DNA from: an uncultured Clostridium sp.
GTDB lineage: Bacteria; Bacillota; Clostridia; Clostridiales; Clostridiaceae
Assembly: GCA_902785295.1 (NCBI GenBank)
Contig: CACZYK010000021.1
Coordinates: 1 to 64,000, forward strand
Length of the DNA: 64,000 nt
Direction: 5' to 3'
Under the pieces are notes generated by a model. The model searched no databases and was not told the DNA's origin. It worked only from the letters and a program-made list of their open reading frames with translations. This document shows, piece by piece, positions 55,491 through 64,000 of the stretch; positions within the stretch are counted from its first letter, which is position 1; the number at the start of each line of letters is the position of its first letter. Both the position numbers and the translations under genes were made by a program.

Positions 55491-58400
55491 ATGAAGGTTA
55501 AAAAGCTATTAGCAACTATTTTAACTGTGGCACTTACTTCAACAGTTGTTTCAGTACCAATACAACAATTAAATCTAACAGAAGCAAGTGCAGCAAGCTA
55601 TGAAGCTTATAACGGAAATGATTTGGGAGCTACCTATAGTCCAACACAAACAACTTTTAAAGTTTGGGCACCAACAGCCTCAAAGGTACAAATAAAAAGA
55701 TATACTACAGGTAGTGATTCAGAAGCAGGAGCATCTGTAATTGAAACCAAAGACATGACAAAGGGTGGACAAAATGTATGGTCAATTACAATAAGTGGAG
55801 ATTTAAAAAATACTTATTATACTTATCAGACCCAGCAGGATGGGAAAATGATAAAAGAGTTGAATCTCCAAATCAAACAGATGCAATTACTTGGGAAGTA
55901 CATGTAAAAGACTTCTCTTATGATTCTTCATCAGGAATAAGTGAGAAATATAGGGGAAAATTCCTTGCATTTACTGAAGAAGGAACAACTTTAAATGGTG
56001 ATGGAGTAACAAAAACAGGTATAGATTACTTAAAAGAATTAGGTGTAACACATGTACAAATATTACCTATGTATGATTATGCATCAGTAGATGAAAGAAA
56101 TTCAGATGGAGAAACTTTTAACTGGGGTTATGATCCAAAGAACTATAATGTTCCAGAAGGTTCATATTCAACTAATCCTTATGATGGTAATGTAAGAGTT
56201 TCAGAATTAAAACAAATGGTAAAGGCATTTCATGATGCAGGAATTGGGGTTGTAATGGATGTTGTTTATAATCATACTTATGCACCATTTGGACAAGGCG
56301 GAAATCAAAATGAATTCCAAAAACAACAATATTCACCATTAGATAGAACTGTACCAGGATATTATTATACTTCTACAGACTGGTCTGGTTGTGGTAACTC
56401 AACAGATAGTACAAAAGAAATGTATAGAAAATATATGATAGATTCTATTGTTTATTGGGCAACAGAATATCATTTAGACGGATTTAGATTTGACCTTATG
56501 GGTATTCATGATGTTGAAACAATGAATCAAATAAGAGCAGCTTTAAATAAGGTAGACCCTCAAATTAAAATGTGGGGTGAACCTTGGTGTGGAGATGGAA
56601 GTAAAAACAGTATGTCAGGTTATGCTAATAAGGCAAACTGTAAGTCTTTAGATAATAATATAGCAATGTTTAGTGATAATGCTAGAGATGCTATAAAGGG
56701 TAATACTTGGGATGGAAAGCTTAGTAACGCTGGATGGGTTACAGGTAATGGAAATAGACAAACAGAAGTTATAGCTGGTATAAAGGCACAGTGTGGAGAT
56801 TATAGTAATATAAATCAAAATATTTGGTCTAAACAACCTTCACAAGTTATAACATATACATCTTGTCATGATAACCATGCACTTTATGATATTTTATGTA
56901 TGACTATGGGAAAAAGTCAAAATGGTAATAGATATGATGATATAGTGGCAATGAACAAGTTATCTGCATCTATTGTATTAACTTCTCAAGGTTCATCATT
57001 CTTCCAAGCAGGTGAAGAATTTGCAAGAAGTAAGATGGGAGATCATAATAGTTATCAATCAAGTGCTTCTATAAATAAGTTAGATTGGAAGAGAGTTAAG
57101 GAATATAGTGATTTAGTAAATTATTATAAAGGTTTAATAGAAATTAGAAAGAACTTCTCTGCATTTAGAGATCCAACTACATCAGCAGGAAATAGAATTC
57201 AATGGTTAACTACTTCAGGAACTCAACAAATAGCATATTCTCTTACCAATAATGTTTCAGGAGAATGGAGTAAGGTAGTTTGTTTATTTAATGCTTCTTC
57301 AAATGATACAACTATAAATTTACCTTCTGGAAACTGGGTAATTGTTGCTAATGATACTAAGGCAGGAGTTGAATCTTTAGGAACTGCAAGCGGAAGTGTT
57401 CAATTATCAGGACGTTCAGCTATGATTTTAGTTGAAAAGAATAGCTTTGATAATACAGTAATAGGTAAAAAGGGAACAGTAATTGTTAAGCATGTTAATC
57501 AAAATGGAGATGTAATAAAGACAGAAACTAAAACTGGAAAAGAAGGAACATCTTATACAACATCACCAATGAATGATGAAGATTATATATTAGTAAGCAC
57601 ACCATCAAATGCAAATGGTAAATTTACAGATGGAACAATAACAGTAACTTATCAATATAAAGAAGATGATACTTCAAGAGGAACAGTAACAGTAAAATAT
57701 GTAGATAAGGAAACAGGAAATGAAATTGCAACTTCAGAATCATTAAGAGGAAAAGTTGGAAAAACTTATACAACAACAGCAAAAACTATAAAGGGATATG
57801 AATTAATAGAAACTCCTTCAAATGCTACAGGGACTTACACAGAAGGAAACAAAGTTGTAACTTATTACTATAAAGAAAAAGAAATAAAATGTTTAACAGT
57901 ACATTACTATAATACAAGTTGGTCAACAGTAAATATTTATGCATATGATGAATCATCAGGAACTGCAAAGTTATTTACAGGAGAATGGCCAGGAGCTAAA
58001 ATGACTAATGATGGAAATGGTTGGTGGAGTTATGAAGTAACAGAAGCAGAATCAGGACAAATAATCTTTAATAATGGCTCTTCACAAGAACCATCAGGAG
58101 TTGGAAGTGGTGGATATAATGCTACAGGAGAAGTTTGGGTTAAGGATGGTAAAGTTCTTACAGAAGATCCAAATGGACCATCAGAAGGAACAGTAATAGT
58201 GAAATAGCAACTTCAACAAGCCAAAAAGGAACTGTAGGAACAAGTTACACAACAACAGCTAAAACAATATCAGGATATGAATTAAAGACAACACCAAATA
58301 ATGCAACAGGAAAGTTTACAGCATCAACAATAACAGTAACTTATGTTTATTCAAAGGTAACAACAGAAAAAGGAACAGTAGTAGTAAAATATGTAGATAA

Positions 58401-59361
58401 CTTTGGAAATGAAATAGCAAGTTCAATAACTAAAACTGGAACTGTAGGAGAAAGTTATACAACAACAACCAAAACAATATCAGGATATACTTTAAAAGAA
58501 GTCCCAAGTAATGCAACAGGAGTATATAAAAATGGAACAATAACCATTATTTATGTATATGAAAGTGACGAACAAGTAAAAAAAGGGATGGTAACAGTTA
58601 AGTACATTGATGCAGAAACTAGAAAATCAATCAAAGCTTCTACAGTAAAAACAGGAGAAGTTGGAATAAAATATACAACAACATCTCCAACAATATCAGG
58701 ATATAAATTAGTAGCATCAACATCAAATAAAAATGGAACATTTAGAGATGGAAATATATTAGTAACATATTATTATATAAAAGATGGTACAGTTGAAACA
58801 AAACCAACAATAAGTTCATTTACAACAGATAAGGCATCACCACAAGCAAAAGGAAGCAAAGTAACATTAATAGCAAAAGCAACAGGAGAAGGAACATTAC
58901 AATATAGATTTAGAGTAGGAACAGCAAATGGAAACTCTTCACTTATAAAAGATTATTCAACATCAAGTACAGCAACATGGAATGCAAATTATGTAGGAAC
59001 TAAAATATTATATGTAGATGTAAAAGATAGTAATGGACAAGTAGTAACAAAAACAATTAACTATGTAGTAAGCGATAAAATAGTAGCTCCAACAATAAGT
59101 TCATTTACAACAAACAAAATATCACCACAAGTAAAAGGAACACAAGTAACATTAACAGCAAAAGCAACAGGAGAAGGAACATTACAATATAGATTTAGAG
59201 TAGGAACAGCAAATGGAAACTCTTCACTTATAAAAGATTATTCAACCTCAAATACAGCAATATGGAATGCAAATTATGTAGGAACTAAAATTCTTTATGT
59301 AGATGTAAGAGATGCAAATGGAAGAGTAACAACAAAGACAATAAACTATGTGATTAAATAA
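55491..59361 (+). pseudogene. Secreted type I pullulanase with MucBP and starch-binding modules, broken by two deletions
   Basis: A cell-surface debranching enzyme for alpha-1,6 links. Order: signal peptide (MKVKKLLATILTVALTS, cut near AASA); N-terminal CBM48-like domain; GH13 barrel with FNWGYDP, VVMDVVYNHT, DGFRFDLMG (nucleophile Asp), MWGEPW (acid/base Glu) and SCHDNH; two MucBP repeats; a CBM26-like starch-binding module (VHYYNTSW ... VNIYAYDE, nt about 57895-58160); three more MucBP repeats; two ~95-residue Y_Y_Y-like repeats. Lesion 1 is near 55817: frame 1 ends TYYTY and resumes in another frame at DPAGWENDK, lacking about 35 residues found in relatives. Lesion 2 is at 58201-58207: GTVIVK runs into TAG, and IATSTSQKG continues one frame off, a deletion of about 28 bases at a GAAATA. 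The catalytic domain is intact between lesions. GGGGG precedes the ATG. Confidence 0.85.
58804..59358 (+). repeat. Two tandem 285-bp coding repeats (Y_Y_Y-like), shared with the GH31 gene
   Basis: Units begin at 58804 and 59089, and again at about 63485 and 63769 in the GH31 gene, all with a 285-base period. Each unit encodes the RFRVGTANGNSSLIKDYS core at almost identical nucleotide sequence, which is closer than the flanking modules of the two genes. This points to recent copying or gene conversion between the two enzymes. Confidence 0.8.
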
Positions 59362-59393
59362 AAAATAATTTTATAATATTTTAGAGGAATAAG

Positions 59394-59490
59394 GGGATGT
59401 TGCATCAAGAAATATTAATACAATATATAGTGCTTTGCTAAGTAATTATTTACTGTATATTGTTATGAAATTTCTTTGTGCGACAGTCCC
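59394..59490. mobile_element. MITE-like palindromic element, copy B
   Basis: A 97-bp imperfect palindrome with ends GGGATGTTGCA and TGCGACAGTCCC, 32 bases after the pullulanase stop. Its inner blocks (AAATATTAATACAATA, ACTGTATATTGT, TTTCTTTGTGC) align with copy A at 35861-35958. A T-run after it may end pullulanase transcription. Confidence 0.6.
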
Positions 59491-59642
59491 TTTTTTCTTA
59501 CAGAAAATTATATTATTAAAATATTGATTAAATAAAGAAATAGTATTAGCCTATATAGAGATGTATATTGTATAAAATTTTAAATGAACTAAATATAAAA
59601 AAATAAAGAAAGTGAAATATAGAAAATTTAGAGAAACATTCT

Positions 59643-59657
59643 CTGTAAACGTTTGCT
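59643..59657 (+). promoter_or_regulatory. CcpA cre site before the GH31 gene
   Basis: CTGTAAACGTTTGCT fits the cre consensus WTGNAANCGNWNNCW at all but the first position. It lies about 50 bases before the start codon, with ATGATAAT as a likely -10 at 59668-59675, so it should mediate glucose repression. Confidence 0.7.
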
Positions 59658-59706
59658 CAATGTTTGTATGATAATACATTTTTAAAATTAAAATGGAGGG
59701 GAAAAA

Positions 59707-62700
59707 ATGGATACACAAAAAAGAAAGTTGTTAGTAACTAAAAAGTTTTTGTCAGTTGTTATTATTTTTACTTTGATAATGACATTAATACCTACAAATT
59801 TTATTGTAAATGCAGCAACAAGCACTTTAAGTTTAAAAAGCTCACAAACAGTAACTAGTAACAACAATACATTTACTTTAAACAATGATACTCTTACAAT
59901 TAAATCTGGTTTAGATGTACTTGATTTGCAAACTTGTTCTTCAGAAGTTTTAAAGGTAAATTATAAACCAAATGGACAAGAAAGTGAAGACACTTTAGTT
60001 TTAGACCCAGATAAAGTTTGGGAAACAGGCAACATAGTTTCAGCTGATTTAAATTCTAATCCTATAATGATTAAAACAAGCAAAATGATTGTAAAGGTAA
60101 ACAAAGATGATTTATCAATATCAGTTTATAATTCTTCAAATGGTTTATTAGTTAAACAAGCTACTCTTCCTAGTGAAAAAACATTAACACTTAATCATAA
60201 CTCAGGACAAAATTTCTATGGAATATCAGCAGAAGGAAATACTAATATGGCTGATACAACATTAAGGACAGGAAGCAAAAATGTTACAGCAGGCTCTCAA
60301 GGACATGGTGGTGGACCATTCACTTGGACCACTAGTGGTTATGGAATATTAGTAGATTCTGATGGAGGAAGTATAGATATTCAAGATACTACTGTTTCTT
60401 ATAGAGGTATTTCTAAAGTAGATACTGAATATTATATTTTAGTAGGTAATCCTACAGAAGTTTTACAAGCTCAAGCTAAAGTTTCTGGTACATCACCAAT
60501 GTTTCCTAAATGGGCAACGGGTTTCACAAATACTCAATGGGGATGGCCTAGTGAACAAGGTACAGCAGAAGAGCAATTAAAACAAGTAATTAATACTTAT
60601 AGAGCTAAGGAAATTCCTATAGATAATTTCTGTTTAGATTTTGACTGGAAATTATGGGGAACTGGTGATGACTATGGAGAATTTAAATGGAATTATCATA
60701 ACTTCCCAAGTGCACCTTCAGGTCAATTAAAATCATATATGGATGCTAGAGGACTTAAGCTTACTGGTATTGTAAAGCCAAGATTATTTACAGGAACTCA
60801 GGAAGCTGCTGATATGGATGCAAATGGTTGGTGGTATTCAAGAACTGGTGTAATTGAAGACTATTGTGCAAAGAAACCAGTAAAACAAGTAGATTTTTCT
60901 AATGCAGCTTTAAGAAAATGGTGGTGGCAACAATCACAAGAAGCTTTTGACTTAGGCTTGGTAGGATTTTGGAATGATGAGGTAGATATAGACAATGGAT
61001 TCCAAAACTTTGATGGATTAAATATGCAAAGAGCTATATATGAAGGACAAACAGCATATACATCTGAACAAAGAGTATGGTCTATTAATAGAAACTATTA
61101 TACTGGTGCTCAACGTTATGCTTATGGATTATGGTCTGGAGATATTCGTACAGGATTTGATTCTATGAAATATCATAAAGATAAATTAATTGGTGCAATC
61201 AACTTAGGTGAAGTTAAATGGGGTATGGACACAGGAGGATTTATTGGAACACCAGATAGTGAAAATTATACAAGATGGGTTCAATTTAGTGCATTTACAC
61301 CTATTTTTAGAGTACATGGACAAGATATAACTCAAGGAAATAAAGTTCGTTATCCATGGGCATATGGAGAAAAAGCAGAAGCAGCTGCTAAAAGTGTAAT
61401 GCAACTTAGATATAAACTTATACCTTATATTTATAAGTATGATAACCAAGCTTATGAAAACGGTATAGGTCTTATAAAATCATTAATGATGGCTTATCCA
61501 AATGACCCTAATGTTGCAGAATATACAGATGCATGGATGTTTGGAGATTATTTATTAGTATCACCAGTTTTAGACCAAGGTCAAACTCAAAAGAGTATTT
61601 ATTTACCTAAAGGAACTTGGATTGATTATGCTAAAGGAACTACTTATACAGGTGGACAAACTATAAACTATGCTGTTGATGCAGTTAATTGGAGTGATGT
61701 ACCATTATTTATAAAGCAAGGTGCAATTATTCCTAGTCAAGATTATGAAAACTATGTTGGTGAAAAGAAAATGACTAACATATATGTAGATTGTTTTCCA
61801 GATACAAAAGCATCTTCTTTTGAATATTATGATGATGATGGAAACTCCACTAGTTACAAAGAAGGAAATTATTTCGAGCAAAACTTTACTTTATCTAGAA
61901 ATGATGATTGGACAGGAGTTAAATTTACAACAACTGCAAAGACAGGAACTTACACTCCTGATATAGAATATTATATTGTTAAAATGCATGTTAAATCAAA
62001 TGGAGTACCTACTGTAGATGGAAGCTCAGTTTCAAAATTTAGTAGCTTAGAATCATTAAAGAGCTCATCACAAGAAGGATATGCAACTGGAACAGATGTT
62101 TATGGAGAGGTTGTATATGTAAAAATAGTAGCAGGAAAATTCAAGACAGTAGAAGTTCCTTGTAATTTTGGAGATGCTAAAGAAGAAACTGTAAATATCT
62201 ATGCAAGAACTACAGAAGATTTAGCAAAATTACAATATAGCTTAGATGGGGGAAGTACTTGGAAAGGCTCAGAAACAATGATAGCTTCAGAAGATATTTT
62301 AGGATATTTAAAAGGAACTATATCTTATAAATTAACAAGTAGTAATCCAGTAAGAGTAAGATATTCAGATTGTGAAGGATATAAGCCTTCAAGTAAAGGC
62401 GTAGAATTACCAGAGGAAGAAAGTGATACATTTACTATTGAAAATGATGGAAGTATTTCTATAGGTAAGCCTGTAATGTCATCAACAAATTTATATATAG
62501 AAGCGGATACATCTTCAGTATTACTTCAATACAAGGATGAAAATGGAAATTGGGCTGGAGATGTTTCATTATCTCCATATATGGATACAGAAGGACATTT
62601 TTATTATGCATTATCATATCCATTAGATATTCAATCAAACACAATAAGATATTCTTTAAATGATGGACAAACATGGTTGCCATCTTCAAGTGGACAAGTT

Positions 62701-64000
62701 GTTGCTTCAGGAGATTATAAAAATGACAGCAGTAATAAATTTGTATCAGGAAAACATGTGTGGGATAATATGGTTACAATTTATTATAATTGCAATACAG
62801 GATTCCAAGCACCATATATTCACTGGAGACCAGCTGGAGGAACATGGACTACAGTACCAGGAGTTTTGATGGAGGATTCTGAATTTGATGGTTATAAGAA
62901 GGCTGTATTAAACATTGGTCAAGAAACAACAGCAGAAGTATGTTTTAATAATGGAAGTGGTACATGGGATAATAATGGAGGAAGAAATTATTCTTTTGGT
63001 GCAAGAATAAAAACTTTTGATAATGGAACAATAAAAGATGGAATACCATACCTAGTAGCAAAGGGAACTGTAAAAGTTAAATATGTAGATGAATCTGGAA
63101 ATGAAATATCAAGTTCAACAACTAAAATAGGCAATGTAGGAGAAAGTTATACAACAACAGCTAAAACAATATCAGGATATGAATTAGTTTCAACACCATC
63201 AAATGCAAGTGGTAAATTTACAAGTGGAACAATAACAGTAACTTATAAATATAAAAAGTCACAAGAAATAGAAAATCCAGGATATGTTAAAGTAAAATAT
63301 GTTGATGTAGATACAAAGGAAGAAATAGCTAATTCAATAACTTTAAAAGGTGAAATAGGAGCAAGTTATAGTACTACTCAAAAAACTATATCTGGATATA
63401 CATTTGATTCTGTTATTGGAAAAACAAGTGGTGTTTATAGAGATGGAACTTTGATAGTAACATATAGATATAAAAAATCTAGTGGTACAGTTATAAGTTT
63501 TACATCAAACAAAGTATCTCCACAAGTAAAGGGAACAAGCATAACACTAACAGCAAATGCAACAGGAACAGGAACATTAAAATATAGATTTAGAGTAGGA
63601 ACAGCAAATGGAAACTCTTCACTTATAAAAGATTATTCAACCTCAAATACAGCCATCTGGAATGCAAATTATGTAGGTACTAAAGTATTATATGTAGATG
63701 TAAAAGATGGTAATGGAAAAGTAGTAACAAAAACAATGAGTTATGTGATAAGTGAAAAAATAGTAGCTCCAACAATAAGTTCATTTACAGTAAGTAAAGC
63801 ATCACCACAAGTAGCAGGAACCCAAGTAACATTAACAGCAAAAGCAACAGGAACAGGAACATTAAAATATAGATTTAGAGTAGGAACAGCAAATGGAAAC
63901 TCTTCACTAATAAAAGATTATTCAACCTCAAATACAGCCATCTGGAATGCAAATTACATAGGTACTAAAATATTATATGTAGATGTAAAAGATAGTAATG
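59707..64000 (+). CDS. Secreted GH31 family alpha-glycosidase with CBM25, MucBP and Y_Y_Y-like repeats (3' end outside window)
   Basis: At least 1,431 residues, open to the window end. Signal peptide about 1-37 (SVVIIFTLIMTLIPTNFIV). The GH31 N-terminal beta domain and barrel (about 60-700) hold FCLDFDWKLWG (about 317-327), GFWNDEVD with the probable nucleophile Asp424, the likely acid/base Asp479 in LWSGDIRTG, and WGMDTGGFIG. Beta-sandwich domains follow, then a CBM25-like starch-binding module (VTIYYNCNTGF ... WRPAGG, about 1022-1100), two MucBP repeats (about 1119-1256) and at least two Y_Y_Y-like repeats (from about 1261). The nucleophile motif is WNDEVD rather than the usual WxDMNE, so specificity is uncertain; neighbours and CBM suggest alpha-glucan. 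GGAGGGG precedes the ATG. Confidence 0.88.
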   Translation, partial: MDTQKRKLLVTKKFLSVVIIFTLIMTLIPTNFIVNAATSTLSLKSSQTVTSNNNTFTLNNDTLTIKSGLDVLDLQTCSSEVLKVNYKPNGQESEDTLVLDPDKVWETGNIVSADLNSNPIMIKTSKMIVKVNKDDLSISVYNSSNGLLVKQATLPSEKTLTLNHNSGQNFYGISAEGNTNMADTTLRTGSKNVTAGSQGHGGGPFTWTTSGYGILVDSDGGSIDIQDTTVSYRGISKVDTEYYILVGNPTEVLQAQAKVSGTSPMFPKWATGFTNTQWGWPSEQGTAEEQLKQVINTYRAKEIPIDNFCLDFDWKLWGTGDDYGEFKWNYHNFPSAPSGQLKSYMDARGLKLTGIVKPRLFTGTQEAADMDANGWWYSRTGVIEDYCAKKPVKQVDFSNAALRKWWWQQSQEAFDLGLVGFWNDEVDIDNGFQNFDGLNMQRAIYEGQTAYTSEQRVWSINRNYYTGAQRYAYGLWSGDIRTGFDSMKYHKDKLIGAINLGEVKWGMDTGGFIGTPDSENYTRWVQFSAFTPIFRVHGQDITQGNKVRYPWAYGEKAEAAAKSVMQLRYKLIPYIYKYDNQAYENGIGLIKSLMMAYPNDPNVAEYTDAWMFGDYLLVSPVLDQGQTQKSIYLPKGTWIDYAKGTTYTGGQTINYAVDAVNWSDVPLFIKQGAIIPSQDYENYVGEKKMTNIYVDCFPDTKASSFEYYDDDGNSTSYKEGNYFEQNFTLSRNDDWTGVKFTTTAKTGTYTPDIEYYIVKMHVKSNGVPTVDGSSVSKFSSLESLKSSSQEGYATGTDVYGEVVYVKIVAGKFKTVEVPCNFGDAKEETVNIYARTTEDLAKLQYSLDGGSTWKGSETMIASEDILGYLKGTISYKLTSSNPVRVRYSDCEGYKPSSKGVELPEEESDTFTIENDGSISIGKPVMSSTNLYIEADTSSVLLQYKDENGNWAGDVSLSPYMDTEGHFYYALSYPLDIQSNTIRYSLNDGQTWLPSSSGQVVASGDYKNDSSNKFVSGKHVWDNMVTIYYNCNTGFQAPYIHWRPAGGTWTTVPGVLMEDSEFDGYKKAVLNIGQETTAEVCFNNGSGTWDNNGGRNYSFGARIKTFDNGTIKDGIPYLVAKGTVKVKYVDESGNEISSSTTKIGNVGESYTTTAKTISGYELVSTPSNASGKFTSGTITVTYKYKKSQEIENPGYVKVKYVDVDTKEEIANSITLKGEIGASYSTTQKTISGYTFDSVIGKTSGVYRDGTLIVTYRYKKSSGTVISFTSNKVSPQVKGTSITLTANATGTGTLKYRFRVGTANGNSSLIKDYSTSNTAIWNANYVGTKVLYVDVKDGNGKVVTKTMSYVISEKIVAPTISSFTVSKASPQVAGTQVTLTAKATGTGTLKYRFRVGTANGNSSLIKDYSTSNTAIWNANYIGTKILYVDVKDSN

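Noticed and set aside
58804..59358. CRISPR-like or minisatellite array
   Set aside because: The repeats are 285 bases, in frame and encode a protein module.

Overview
The window is low-GC, densely coding Firmicute DNA. It most resembles the chromosome of a fermentative, spore-former-like Clostridium (cluster I): a monomeric [FeFe] hydrogenase, T-box and PyrR attenuators, AddAB instead of RecBCD, strong GGAGG ribosome binding sites, and AT-rich codon use with AGA for Arg. No prophage, plasmid replication gene, transposase or CRISPR array is visible. The species cannot be fixed from sequence alone.

Layout. 0.4-2.5 kb: an HD-domain protein and a GlpA-like flavoprotein with an odd C-terminal fusion. 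2.5-4.2 kb: a serine T-box leader and serS. 4.3-7.4 kb: a pantothenate operon (panG-like, panB, panC, panD). 7.5-8.1 kb: three tRNA-Ser genes, including the GCU isoacceptor that the serS T-box appears to read. 8.2-18.1 kb: a MalT/LuxR-type STAND regulator, then addB-addA. 18.2-25.8 kb: a pyruvate-kinase-domain protein, an orphan soluble histidine kinase, tRNA-Arg, a SEC-C protein, psd, hydA and a HAD phosphatase. 25.8-34.9 kb: a nickel island with urease ureABCEFGD, a DUF3842 gene divergent from hypB, and an ECF-type nickel transporter (NikMN, NikQ, NikO) behind a structured leader. 35.0-44.6 kb: a lipoprotein, ybaK, an ABC-F ATPase, membrane and regulator genes, and three damaged genes (Rpn nuclease, ABC-class ATPase, AI-2E-type exporter). 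44.7-55.3 kb: proBA, housekeeping singletons, and carAB under a PyrR attenuator. 55.4-64 kb: two secreted multidomain alpha-glucan enzymes, a broken pullulanase and a GH31 glycosidase that runs off the window.

The genes form clear functional sets. Nickel import (NikMNQO), nickel chaperones (UreE, UreG, HypB) and the nickel enzyme urease sit together. The secreted pullulanase and GH31 enzyme share starch-binding modules, MucBP repeats and nearly identical C-terminal repeats; a good CcpA cre site lies before the GH31 gene. Biosynthetic operons (pan, pro, carAB) and serS have recognisable leaders or terminators.

The less ordinary signals are: an apparent ATT start codon on panG; a GlpA/DUF1667 fusion with an internal start site; direct repeats built into the nickel-transporter terminator leader; two homologous ~97-bp palindromic MITE-like elements; a promoter-terminator unit with no ORF, probably a small RNA; a hairpin between ribosome binding site and start codon in the SEC-C gene; and a run of short internal deletions or one-base indels in at least four genes.
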